From contig NZ_CP116766.1 of the NCBI RefSeq assembly GCF_028463985.1, forward strand, positions 744,001-808,000: DNA of 64,000 nucleotides, in the 5' to 3' direction. Made by a program: the position numbers and the translations under genes. Of the stretch, positions 1-8,046 are shown piece after piece; the stretch's first letter is position 1; each line of letters starts with the position of its first letter. Below the pieces are notes generated by a model, which saw only the letters and a program-made list of their open reading frames with translations, was not told where the DNA came from and ran no database searches. The DNA comes from Neisseria lisongii (GTDB taxonomy: Bacteria; Pseudomonadota; Gammaproteobacteria; Burkholderiales; Neisseriaceae).

Positions 1-2
1 GC

Positions 3-2996
3 CGCTGGCTGGCACATTTGAGCAGCCGCCTGCCGAATGCGGAAAACAACAGCAAAAACGCTGCGTTCAAACGTTTGCTGGCGGTGCGTCAGGAACGCCC
101 GCCGGTGCAGCCGCAGCCCGAAACTTGGCAATATGTGGACGATTCGCAGCAGTTTTCCGAGCATTCGGAAGCGTTTGCCGAAACGCAAACGCCCGAACAT
201 CCGCTGCCTGAACCACACATTCCGCAGCCTGTCCGCAAAACCATTATCGGCTGCAACGGCCGCCGCCGTTTGTCGCAGGCGGCTGACCCTGAGATTGTGC
301 CGTTTGAAGAATTTGGCGAACCCGAATACCGCCCGCAAAAAGTCGGCCGTGTCGATTGGGAAGAAATCACCTTGCAGGATGCGACCCGCTCGCTTCATGA
401 GGCTGCCCTTCAGGAATGGGCGGCGGCTGCCCGAACACTTGCGGAAGCCGCACCCGCTCCGATTAAAGCCTCGGCCCAGCCGATGGCGGATTTGGAAATC
501 ATCGATTTAAACGATCCGCTGCTGCAGAGGACACGGGAAAAAGTATTTGCCGAACGGGAGCAGAACCACCGCCTCCCAAGCGCTGCCCGCTATGCCGATT
601 TGTCTTTTACCGCAAACCGCAAACCGCATGTTATTAGCAGCGCAGAAACTCACTTCGCTCGTTTTAGCGAAACCTGCGGTTTTAGCTGCGCAGAAACTCA
701 CTTCGCTCGTTTTAGCGAAACCTGCGGTTTTAGCTGCGCAGAAACTCACTTCGCTCGTTTTCAGACGGCCTCACAAGCCTTTTCTCCAAACGAAACCGCC
801 CACCGCTGGCAACCGGAAATGGACATTGCCGGTATTCAGGACGATTTGGCGCGCCGTGTTGCCGCCATGCAGAAAGTGCGCCGTTTTGATAGCGAAACGC
901 CGGCGGTTAATCTGCAACGTCCTGCCGTAACACGCCGCAACGCAACCGCCGAAGCTGTGCCGCTGCTGCGTTCCAACCGTGGTACTGGCACATCGGGCAA
1001 TACACCAGCCGAACCTGAATATATTCCGGCACGCCCCCGTATCCGTCCGACCATGCCGCAAACCGCTGTAGAAAATACAATGCCAAACGAAGCGCCGACG
1101 ATTCAAGCTGAAACAGTGCAAACGCCGACCAATCCGCCCGTGGCGCAAGTGATTGAAGTTCAACCTGTTATCCATACACCGCCGCAGGCGGAAACGCCGG
1201 TGGTGCGTACGGTGCAGCCGCAGTTTGCCGAAACCGTGTTGCGGCCGCTGAACGATTTTCTGATTCGTGAATCGGTGGATGAAGCATACGAGCCGCAAAG
1301 GCCGTCTGAAAACCGCCATATACAGGCGGAACACAGCGGGTATGCAGACACGGTTCGCACCGATATGCCGCAGCCTGCCTATCCTGCGGCATTTGCCACG
1401 CCTGCCGCTGCGCCTGCACCAAGCGTTGCGGCGGCAACGGCTCAAACAGCTCAAGTAACTCAAACGGTGCAAACCGATTATGTTCCGTCTGTATCGTCAG
1501 TGCCGCCGACACATTACACGCTGCCGGACGTAAATCTGCTGCTGCCGCCGCAATTTGACCCGAGTGCGGCGCAAACCGAAGAGGCTTTGCTGGAAAACAG
1601 CATTACCATCGAAGAAAAACTGGCGGAATTTAAAGTCAAAGTCAATGTGGTGGATTCGTATTCCGGGCCGGTGATTACCCGTTATGAAATCGAACCCGAT
1701 GTCGGTGTGCGGGGATCGGCGGTTCTGAATCTGGAAAAAGATTTGGCACGCTCGCTGGGCGTGGCATCAATTCGGGTGGTGGAAACCATACCGGGCAAAA
1801 CCTGCATGGGCTTGGAACTGCCGAATCCGAAACGCCAAATGATCCGCTTGAGCGAGATTTTCAATTCGCAGGCATTCCGCCAGTCGCAATCCAAGCTGAC
1901 GCTGGCGCTGGGTCAGGACATTACCGGCGAGCCGGTAGTAACCGATTTGGCAAAAGCGCCGCACCTACTGGTGGCGGGTACAACCGGTTCGGGCAAATCG
2001 GTTGGTGTGAATGCGATGATTCTGTCTATGCTGTTTAAAGCCACGCCGGAAGAAGTGCGCATGATTATGATTGACCCGAAAATGCTTGAGTTGAGCATTT
2101 ACGAGGGCATTCCGCACCTGCTGGCGCCGGTGGTAACCGATATGAAGCTGGCGGCCAATGCGTTGAACTGGTGCGTCAATGAAATGGAAAAACGCTACAA
2201 TCTGATGAGCCATGCGGGGGTGCGCAATCTGGCGGGCTATAATGAAAAAATCGTTGAAGCTGCCCGCAGGGGCGAGAAAATAGTCAATCCGTTTACGCTC
2301 ACGCCGGATAATCCCGAATATCTGGAAAAACTGCCGTATATCGTGGTGGTGGTGGACGAATTTGCCGATTTGATGATGACTGCCGGTAAGAAAATCGAAG
2401 AGCTGATTGCCCGTTTGGCGCAAAAAGCCCGTGCCGCCGGTATTCATCTGATTCTGGCAACCCAGCGTCCGAGCGTGGACGTGATTACCGGCCTGATTAA
2501 AGCGAATATTCCGACCCGCATTGCGTTCCAAGTGTCGAGCAAAATCGACAGCCGCACCATTCTCGACCAAATGGGTGCGGAAAACCTGCTCGGTCAGGGC
2601 GATATGCTGTTTCTGCCGCCGGGTACGGGCTATCCGCAACGGGTACACGGCGCTTTTGCTTCGGATAACGAAGTGCATCATGTGGTGGAATATCTCAAGC
2701 AGTTCGGCGAACCGGATTATGTGGACGATATTCTCGGCGGCGGTAGCAGCGATGAGTTTTCAGCTTTCAGCCGCAGCGGCGACAGCGATACCGATCCGAT
2801 GTATGACGAAGCCGTCGCCCATGTGGTGAAAACCCGCAAAGCCAGCATTTCCGGCGTTCAGCGAGCCTTGCGTATCGGCTACAACCGTGCCGCCCGCCTA
2901 ATCGAACAAATGGAAACCGACGGCATCGTTTCGCCGCCCGAAGCCAACGGCAACCGGAATGTCTTGGCACCGAGCAGCAGCCACTTGGACGATTGA
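3..2996 (+). CDS. ftsK: DNA translocase FtsK, 5'-truncated by the window edge
   Basis: This is the cytoplasmic part of the septal DNA pump that moves the terminus region during division and activates XerCD at dif. The reading frame is open to the window edge, so the N-terminal membrane segments lie outside. A Pro/Gln/Ala-rich linker of over 500 residues precedes the motor. The motor shows Walker A (GTTGSGKS, near residue 653 counted from base 18) and Walker B (VVVVDEFADL, near residue 775). The C-terminal winged-helix gamma domain (RKASISGVQRALRIGYNRAA) should read KOPS sites. The linker contains an in-frame 48-bp repeat array described separately. A DUS hairpin follows the stop. Identification is secure; only the start is unknown. 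Confidence 0.96.
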   Translation, partial: RWLAHLSSRLPNAENNSKNAAFKRLLAVRQERPPVQPQPETWQYVDDSQQFSEHSEAFAETQTPEHPLPEPHIPQPVRKTIIGCNGRRRLSQAADPEIVPFEEFGEPEYRPQKVGRVDWEEITLQDATRSLHEAALQEWAAAARTLAEAAPAPIKASAQPMADLEIIDLNDPLLQRTREKVFAEREQNHRLPSAARYADLSFTANRKPHVISSAETHFARFSETCGFSCAETHFARFSETCGFSCAETHFARFQTASQAFSPNETAHRWQPEMDIAGIQDDLARRVAAMQKVRRFDSETPAVNLQRPAVTRRNATAEAVPLLRSNRGTGTSGNTPAEPEYIPARPRIRPTMPQTAVENTMPNEAPTIQAETVQTPTNPPVAQVIEVQPVIHTPPQAETPVVRTVQPQFAETVLRPLNDFLIRESVDEAYEPQRPSENRHIQAEHSGYADTVRTDMPQPAYPAAFATPAAAPAPSVAAATAQTAQVTQTVQTDYVPSVSSVPPTHYTLPDVNLLLPPQFDPSAAQTEEALLENSITIEEKLAEFKVKVNVVDSYSGPVITRYEIEPDVGVRGSAVLNLEKDLARSLGVASIRVVETIPGKTCMGLELPNPKRQMIRLSEIFNSQAFRQSQSKLTLALGQDITGEPVVTDLAKAPHLLVAGTTGSGKSVGVNAMILSMLFKATPEEVRMIMIDPKMLELSIYEGIPHLLAPVVTDMKLAANALNWCVNEMEKRYNLMSHAGVRNLAGYNEKIVEAARRGEKIVNPFTLTPDNPEYLEKLPYIVVVVDEFADLMMTAGKKIEELIARLAQKARAAGIHLILATQRPSVDVITGLIKANIPTRIAFQVSSKIDSRTILDQMGAENLLGQGDMLFLPPGTGYPQRVHGAFASDNEVHHVVEYLKQFGEPDYVDDILGGGSSDEFSAFSRSGDSDTDPMYDEAVAHVVKTRKASISGVQRALRIGYNRAARLIEQMETDGIVSPPEANGNRNVLAPSSSHLDD
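642..770 (+). repeat. 48-bp in-frame tandem repeat ending in a DUS, inside ftsK
   Basis: Two perfect 48-bp units (642-689 and 690-737) are followed by a partial third unit (from 738) that runs into TTTTCAGACGGCC. Each unit encodes 16 residues containing AETHFARFSETCGF. Unlike the surrounding linker, the segment is rich in Cys, Phe and His. Similar DUS-linked sequence lies between genes at 11122-11166 and, more loosely, at 42505-42550. This looks like a dispersed non-coding repeat captured in frame. Confidence 0.85.
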
Positions 2997-3009
2997 GTGA
3001 GGTATGTTG

Positions 3010-3057
3010 AGGCCGTCTGAAAACTGTATGTAAAAAGGTGCAGTTTTCAGACGGCCT
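3010..3057 (+). terminator. DUS inverted-pair terminator after ftsK
   Basis: AGGCCGTCTGAAAACTG and its inverted complement flank a 14-base loop just after the ftsK stop. Both arms carry the AG-form DUS. Confidence 0.75.
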
Positions 3058-3101
3058 GTTGCTCTGAAATGCGGGTTTGATTTATTTTTTGTCCTGTTCA
3101 A

Positions 3102-3110
3102 TGGTATAAT
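3102..3110 (+). promoter_or_regulatory. Extended -10 promoter for the HMW1C-like gene
   Basis: TGGTATAAT gives a perfect -10 with an extended TG motif. It lies about 83 bases before the chosen start. No good -35 is visible, as expected for an extended -10 promoter. Confidence 0.5.
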
Positions 3111-3192
3111 TTTGCCCGATTTCATTTTTGTTACGGTTTGAATAGTGTTCCAAACCGGATTTATTCCTAATAATTTTTTAAAAGCCACTGAT

Positions 3193-5205
3193 ATGACTCA
3201 AGCAACCAATCCGAGTGTGATTCGTTTTGAACGTGAAATCCATGCTAAAAACCACGAAGCAGCCTGTAACGAGCTGCTGGCGATTCTGCAACAGATCGAC
3301 AGCAACTTTGGCGGTATCGACAATATCGAATGCGATATCCCGCAGCAGCTGAATAATCCCGAATTGGGACAAGAGAAAATTGTTTATTTCTGTACCCGTT
3401 TGGCTTCGGCGATTACCACGCTGTTTACCGATCCCAACCTGCAAATCAGCGACGACGGCGCATTGCGTTTCTTGGTGCTGCAACGCTGGTTGAACATGGT
3501 ATTCGCCAGCTCGCCGTATTACAATGCCGACCATATTTTGGCCGCCTACCACGCCGGTGCGCCGGAAGATTTGTACACCAACTTCCTGCTGCGTCCTGAT
3601 CCGCTGGTGTTGAACAAATTCTGCATTTTCTATCTGCCCGAATCCAATATCAACATCAACTTGGATTTACTGTGGGAACGCAATCCCGAATTGACCGCAT
3701 CGCTAGCATTTGCCCTGCAGTCGCCACGCTTTATCGGCACTCCTGCCGCATTCAATAAGCGGGGTGTTTTGCTGCAATGGTTCCCTGAAAAACTGGCACA
3801 ACTGCCGAACCTGAACCGTGTTCCGTCCGGCATCAGCCACGATGTCTATATGCACTGCAGCTACGATATTGCCGCCAATAAACACGATGTTAAAGGTGCG
3901 TTGAACAAAGTTATCCGCGGGCATTTGCTGGGCAACGGCTGGCAAGATTGCGATGTGAGCAAACTCGGCGAAGTAAACGGCAAACCGGTGATGTTTGTAT
4001 TGCTTGAGCATTTCCACGCCGCACACTCGATTTACCGCACCCATTCCACGTCTATGATTGCCGCCCGAGAACATTTCCATATTATCGGTTTCGGCGGTAA
4101 AGACGTTGATCAGGCGGGTCGCAACGTATTTGATGAATTTATCGAATTGTCTTCCGGCAACATCTTCGACAGCCTGCGGGAAATCCGCAACCGTGTTGAA
4201 GAATACCACCCGGCCGTGTTCTATATGCCGAGCATCGGTATGGATTTGAAAACCATTTTTGCTTCCAATACCCGACTGGCACCGGTTCAAGTTATCGCCT
4301 TAGGCCACCCCGGCACCACCCATTCCGAATTTATCGAATATGTGATTGTGGAAGACGATTACGTCGGTAGCGAAGAGTGCTTCAGCGAAACCCTGCTGCG
4401 CCTGCCGAAAGATGCACTGCCGTATGTACCGTCCGCACTGGCCCCCGAAAGCGTAGAATACCGTCTGATTGAAAATCCGGAAGTGGTCAATATCGGCGTT
4501 GCCGCAACCACCATGAAACTGAATCCGTACTTCCTTGATGCCTGTCGGGTGATTCGAGACCGTGCCAAAGTGAAAGTACATTTCCATTTCGCACTGGGCC
4601 AATCCAGCGGCGTTACCCACCCGTATGTAGAGAAATTTATCCGTTCCTACTTGGGCAAAGACGCTACCGTCCACCAACACGCACCATACCACGATTACCT
4701 GCGCACGCTGTACGGTTGCGACATGATGATCAACCCGTTCCCATTCGGCAACACCAACGGCATTATCGATATGGTAACGCTGGGCTTGGTCGGCGTATGC
4801 AAAACAGGTCCTGAAGTACACGAACACATCGACGAAGGCCTGTTCAAACGCTTGGGTCTGCCGGAATGGCTGATTACCCACACCGCAGACGAATACGTCG
4901 ATTGCGCCGTGCGCTTGGCGGAAAACCACGAAGAACGTTTGGCACTGCGCCGTCACATCATCGAAAACAACGGTCTGCAAACCCTGTTCAGCGGTAATCC
5001 AAAACCAATGGGCGAAGTATTGCTGAAAAAAGTGCAAGAGCTGCCGCAATTCCAAGCGAAAGCCAAACCGACACGCAAAAAAGCAGCACCCAAAACCGAT
5101 GCCAAAGCCGCCCCGAAAACAGCGAAAAAATCCCCTGCCAAAAAAGCAGAGCCGAAAACCGCTGCTCCACGCACCCGTAAAACAGCGAAAAAAGACAGCC
5201 AGTAA
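3193..5205 (+). CDS. HMW1C-type cytoplasmic protein N-glycosyltransferase (GT41)
   Basis: The family transfers glucose or galactose from UDP-sugars to Asn in NX(S/T) of surface adhesins before their export. The C-terminal part carries the strongly conserved block NPFPFGNTNGIIDMV, then GLVGVCKTGPEVHEHIDEG and LFKRLGLPEWLIT, which are diagnostic of HMW1C/ApNGT. The start at 3193 (MTQATNPSVIRFE) is preferred over an in-frame GTG at 3145. The product is 670 aa, about 50 longer than the 620-residue Haemophilus and Actinobacillus enzymes. The excess is a Lys/Ala/Pro tail from about residue 621 made of KKAAPK/AKAAPKTAKK-like units. No adhesin or TpsB partner is nearby, so the target protein must be encoded elsewhere. 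Function is inferred from family. Confidence 0.93.
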   Translation: MTQATNPSVIRFEREIHAKNHEAACNELLAILQQIDSNFGGIDNIECDIPQQLNNPELGQEKIVYFCTRLASAITTLFTDPNLQISDDGALRFLVLQRWLNMVFASSPYYNADHILAAYHAGAPEDLYTNFLLRPDPLVLNKFCIFYLPESNININLDLLWERNPELTASLAFALQSPRFIGTPAAFNKRGVLLQWFPEKLAQLPNLNRVPSGISHDVYMHCSYDIAANKHDVKGALNKVIRGHLLGNGWQDCDVSKLGEVNGKPVMFVLLEHFHAAHSIYRTHSTSMIAAREHFHIIGFGGKDVDQAGRNVFDEFIELSSGNIFDSLREIRNRVEEYHPAVFYMPSIGMDLKTIFASNTRLAPVQVIALGHPGTTHSEFIEYVIVEDDYVGSEECFSETLLRLPKDALPYVPSALAPESVEYRLIENPEVVNIGVAATTMKLNPYFLDACRVIRDRAKVKVHFHFALGQSSGVTHPYVEKFIRSYLGKDATVHQHAPYHDYLRTLYGCDMMINPFPFGNTNGIIDMVTLGLVGVCKTGPEVHEHIDEGLFKRLGLPEWLITHTADEYVDCAVRLAENHEERLALRRHIIENNGLQTLFSGNPKPMGEVLLKKVQELPQFQAKAKPTRKKAAPKTDAKAAPKTAKKSPAKKAEPKTAAPRTRKTAKKDSQ

Positions 5206-5233
5206 TCTGCGATAAACAGTCTGACTGAATAAA

Positions 5234-5270
5234 ACAAGCCGTCTGAAAACCAAGTTTTCAGACGGCTTGT
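5234..5270 (+). terminator. DUS hairpin terminator after the HMW1C-like gene
   Basis: ACAAGCCGTCTGAAAAC pairs with GTTTTCAGACGGCTTGT across a very short loop, followed by TTT. Confidence 0.8.
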
Positions 5271-5311
5271 TTCGCTATATATATTTTCAGACAGCTTGGG
5301 TAAAATTAACG

Positions 5312-5483
5312 TATAGTGAATTCACTGAATAATTCATACGTTTTTTAAACAGGGCGTAAGTTGGGTCGAGACCCAACATTATTTAAAAACCTTGAAACAT
5401 AAGATTTTGTTGGGTTACGATCGTACCTCGCTACCCACAACCTGCGCCTGCTTTTGTATGGAAAATTCGATGTTTGAACTATA
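5312..5483. repeat. Intergenic repeat with TATAGTGAATTCAC-type end
   Basis: The element opens with TATAGTGAATTCACTGAA and closes with GATGTTTGAACTATA. Inside are the short palindrome TTGGGTCGAGACCCAA and a GGGTAGCGAGGTACG-like stretch (reverse strand). Its left 45 bases recur at 62850-62893. Its right end resembles the end of the 9041-9219 element (GAAAATTCG.TGTTT.AAC.ATA). It fills the gap between the HMW1C-like gene and the acquired cassette. I see no gene in it. Confidence 0.55.
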
Positions 5484-5506
5484 GAATTAATTTTATCAAT
5501 CCAACT

Positions 5507-6619
5507 TTAAATATCCATCGCAACCCAGTCTTTATCTTTCACAGGCGGTAGCCACGCTTGATCTTGACCGCACAGATACCATAAGCGATCGGGCATACCG
5601 TACTGATCTGCTCGGCTTAAATCTAAGACGGTGATGATTTTATCCTGCTCGCCGTTTTTCATCAGTGTGGCAAAATTCGGGTTCATCATCACGGTTTTGC
5701 CCACGGCGATCAGTTCCGCCCAGCCCGTTTGATAGGCGTTCAGCACATCATCGGCACTGAACAGACTACCCACGCCGATCAGCGGTAATTTGCCGTTAAT
5801 CCGTTCGTGAATAAGCTTAATTCGCTCAAGGTTCGTGTCCGCCCCACGTTTGGCTTTTTTGTAGAAATCCCACAATGAAACGTGCAAGTATTGCAACGGC
5901 TTATCCAGCAAGGCATCAATTAAGCTGAAACAATCGCTCATCGTCAAACCATCGTCGCCCGCTTCTTCTGGGCTGAAACGATAGCCGATAATAAAATCAG
6001 GGCGTTGCAGTTGTTCACGCACAGCACTTACGGCATCCACAACCGCAAGCGGAAACGCCAAACGCTCGCCCCAGCGATCTTGACGGCGGTTGCTTTGTGC
6101 CGAATAGAACTGCTGGATTAAATAGCCATTCGCCCCGTGGATTTCCACGCCGTCAAACCCCGCTTGAATGGCAAGTTTTGTCGCATTGGCAAAGGCTTGC
6201 ACCAAATCGGCAACTTCTTGCTCGGTCAAGGCTCGCACGCCTTCGCTTGCGGACGGTGCAACCACGTCATCATTCAATTCTGGCAGGGAACGATTACCGC
6301 CGTGATGAATTTGCAACACCGCTTTTGCCCCTTGCGATTTGATGATCTCGGCAACTTCCTGCAAGCTAGGCAAATCTTTTTCGCCCACGGCTTCAGGTTG
6401 CCCGTGAAATGCCTTACCGCCTTTGGCAACTAACGTCGCCGCAGTAATAAATAACCCGAAATCTTCGGCACGGTTGGCAATAAATTTGCGTTCCTGTTCG
6501 CCCAACGAGCCATCATCATTTGAACCCAAATGGGTCATCGGTGCGACCACTAAGCGGTTTTTTAGGCTCACACCATTATTAAAGGTTAAGGGTTGGAAGA
6601 GAGGTTGATAGTTGTTCAT
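5507..6619 (-). CDS. NADH:flavin oxidoreductase, old yellow enzyme family
   Basis: A 370-aa FMN-dependent ene-reductase-like TIM barrel. Visible family marks are NRLVVAPMTHLG near the N-terminus, the active-site segment QIHHGGNRS and the barrel signature HGANGYLIQQFYSAQSNRR. Members reduce activated C=C bonds of enones or nitro compounds; the native substrate cannot be read from sequence. AAGGAAAGCAAATG gives a good Shine-Dalgarno. It is the last gene of a minus-strand cluster (ohr, aldolase, OYE) and is separated from the aldolase by a DUS hairpin. Codon use is A/T-richer than in flanking Neisseria genes, consistent with transfer. Confidence 0.9.
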   Translation of the reverse strand: MNNYQPLFQPLTFNNGVSLKNRLVVAPMTHLGSNDDGSLGEQERKFIANRAEDFGLFITAATLVAKGGKAFHGQPEAVGEKDLPSLQEVAEIIKSQGAKAVLQIHHGGNRSLPELNDDVVAPSASEGVRALTEQEVADLVQAFANATKLAIQAGFDGVEIHGANGYLIQQFYSAQSNRRQDRWGERLAFPLAVVDAVSAVREQLQRPDFIIGYRFSPEEAGDDGLTMSDCFSLIDALLDKPLQYLHVSLWDFYKKAKRGADTNLERIKLIHERINGKLPLIGVGSLFSADDVLNAYQTGWAELIAVGKTVMMNPNFATLMKNGEQDKIITVLDLSRADQYGMPDRLWYLCGQDQAWLPPVKDKDWVAMDI

Positions 6620-6642
6620 TTGCTTTCCTTATTATGAAGCGT

Positions 6643-6675
6643 ACAAGCGGTCAAAAATCTTAAATTTTCTGCAAA
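6643..6675 (+). other. Pasteurellaceae (Actinobacillus-type) uptake signal sequence
   Basis: ACAAGCGGTCAAAAA followed by an A/T tract and TGCAAAA matches the Apl-type USS, a 9-mer core ACAAGCGGT with a TTTGCAAA-like tail. It lies between the oxidoreductase and aldolase genes. It directly abuts a Neisseria DUS hairpin. The core alone would rarely occur by chance in 3.4 kb, and the extended tail strengthens the match. Confidence 0.7.
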
Positions 6676-6708
6676 AATGCCGTCTGAAAACCACGTTCAG
6701 ACGGCATT
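6676..6708 (-). terminator. DUS hairpin after the aldolase gene
   Basis: AATGCCGTCTGAA and TTCAGACGGCATT face each other across a six-base loop, giving a 13-bp stem just past the aldolase stop. Both arms are AT-form DUS. Confidence 0.75.
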
Positions 6709-6711
6709 ATT

Positions 6712-7497
6712 TTATAAAACTGCTTTATAACTTGCTAATGTATCATCCGCCATTTTGGTTAAAAATGCGGTATCTGCACCAACGCCAAGGAACGTTACGC
6801 CCATTTCGGCATAATGTTTGGCTTGCTCTGGGGTTGCAGCGATAGTGCCGACAGGCACGCCGAGTTCTTGAATACGTTTAATCGCATATTCCATTTTCTC
6901 TACCACTTCAGGATGGAAAATGTTCAAACCGTGTCCCATATCAACGGCGAGATCCACAGGTCCAAGGAAAATCGCTCCCACGCCCGGGGTTTTGACGATT
7001 GCGTCAAGGTTTTCCATCCCTTTTTTGCTTTCAATTTGCAACATAATCATTGTTTCGTTTTCAATGCGTTGCTGATAATCAGGGTAACGCCCAAAGCGTG
7101 AAGCACGCACCACGCCAGCCCCCATTCCACGATTACCACGAGATGGATAGCTCGCCCAGTACATAATTTGCTCGGCTTCTTCGCCACTTTCCACTTTCGG
7201 CACGATAATGTTTTGAATGCCCGCATCCATTAACTGTTTGAAAATGCCTGTTCCCGCTTCGGCAACACGCACCACTGGGGTCATTTCATAAGGGGCGATG
7301 GCACGAGCAACGTCTAAAATGGTTTGCACCGTATGCGGGCCGTGTTCGCCATCAATAAACAACCAGTCGTAATCCGTGGTTGCCAAGGCTTCCGCCACGT
7401 CAGCGGATGTGGTTTCCAAGCCCACACCAAACTGCATTTTGCCTGCTTCAACGTTATGTTTAAAACTATTGTGTAAAAAATCTTTAACTATTGCCAT
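6712..7497 (-). CDS. HpcH/HpaI-family 2-oxo acid aldolase
   Basis: A 261-aa class II pyruvate aldolase of the HpaI/GarL/RhmA type, which cleaves or forms 4-hydroxy-2-oxo acids with pyruvate and a divalent metal. The sequence shows DWLFIDGEHGPH (catalytic His and Asp region), the metal-binding Glu in MLQIESKKG and the metal-binding Asp in FLGPVDLAVDMG. The start has a good AAGGAT ribosome site eight bases upstream. It is sandwiched between ohr and the oxidoreductase on the same strand, 11 bases from ohr, so it is probably co-transcribed with ohr. Substrate is unknown. Confidence 0.88.
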   Translation of the reverse strand: MAIVKDFLHNSFKHNVEAGKMQFGVGLETTSADVAEALATTDYDWLFIDGEHGPHTVQTILDVARAIAPYEMTPVVRVAEAGTGIFKQLMDAGIQNIIVPKVESGEEAEQIMYWASYPSRGNRGMGAGVVRASRFGRYPDYQQRIENETMIMLQIESKKGMENLDAIVKTPGVGAIFLGPVDLAVDMGHGLNIFHPEVVEKMEYAIKRIQELGVPVGTIAATPEQAKHYAEMGVTFLGVGADTAFLTKMADDTLASYKAVL

Positions 7498-7508
7498 CGC
7501 ATTTATCC

Positions 7509-7940
7509 TTATAAATCAAAAGAATTAACAACCTTAACGTGCAAACGCACATCTACGTTGCCACGGGTTGCGTTGGAATATGGGCAAACTTCGTGGGCAC
7601 GGGTGATTAAGGTTTTGGCATCGGCTTCGCTCAAGCCTTCCACGGTGATGGTGATGTCTAAATCTAGGCTAAACGCACCGTCTGCTTTTTGACCGATCCC
7701 CACGCCAACGGTGGTTGAAGATTTAGTTGGTTTTAAGCCTAAGGTTGGGGCAACGTGGTTCATTGCACTGTCAAAGCACGCCGCATAGCCCATCGCAAAT
7801 AACTGTTCTGGGTTAGTGCCGACTTTACCGCTTTCGTTTTGAAAGCCCACTAAATCAAAGCCGATTGAACCGTCATCCACTTGTGTACGTCCATCACGAC
7901 CGCCAGTTGCTGTTGCGCTTGTTTGGTAAAAAATTTTCAT
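7509..7940 (-). CDS. ohr: Organic hydroperoxide resistance protein (Ohr/OsmC family)
   Basis: A 143-aa thiol peroxidase that reduces lipid and organic hydroperoxides in the cytoplasm. Both reactive cysteines are visible in family context: YAACFDSAMNHVA and HEVCPYSNATRGN. The length and NPEQLFAMGYAACF segment place it in the Ohr rather than the OsmC branch. It is the first gene of the minus-strand cluster and is divergent from an AraC-type regulator across about 106 bases. No OhrR (MarR-type) repressor is adjacent, which is unusual for ohr; the AraC protein may serve instead. Colocation with an ene-reductase suggests an electrophile or peroxide stress cassette. Confidence 0.9.
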   Translation of the reverse strand: MKIFYQTSATATGGRDGRTQVDDGSIGFDLVGFQNESGKVGTNPEQLFAMGYAACFDSAMNHVAPTLGLKPTKSSTTVGVGIGQKADGAFSLDLDITITVEGLSEADAKTLITRAHEVCPYSNATRGNVDVRLHVKVVNSFDL

Positions 7941-7966
7941 AATTTGCTCTCTTCTAGGATTGTTAA

Positions 7967-7975
7967 AAGTGCGGT
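7967..7975 (+). other. Haemophilus-type uptake signal core
   Basis: AAGTGCGGT, the Hin-type USS core, is preceded by A and followed by TATTATATTG, an A/T tract as in the extended consensus. It lies in the ohr-araC divergent region. It is a second hint of Pasteurellaceae ancestry for 5.5-8.9 kb. Confidence 0.55.
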
Positions 7976-8046
7976 TATTATATTGAAATGTTGTCCAATA
8001 GCCTATATTATTTCTACAAATATTTTGCCTAATTCTCTAAAATTTT

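Noticed and set aside
642..770. Possible CRISPR-like array (regular 48-bp repeats)
   Set aside because: The units are contiguous without spacers and lie in frame within ftsK; no cas genes are present.
1965..2681. Long open frames antisense to ftsK, and similar antisense frames over other genes (for example 4300-5253 and 50764-51774)
   Set aside because: They mirror the codon bias of the real gene on the opposite strand, lack ribosome sites and show no recognisable domains.
3145..3192. Upstream GTG start for the HMW1C-like gene
   Set aside because: The added residues lie in the promoter leader and are not conserved-looking; the ATG at 3193 fits the family start.
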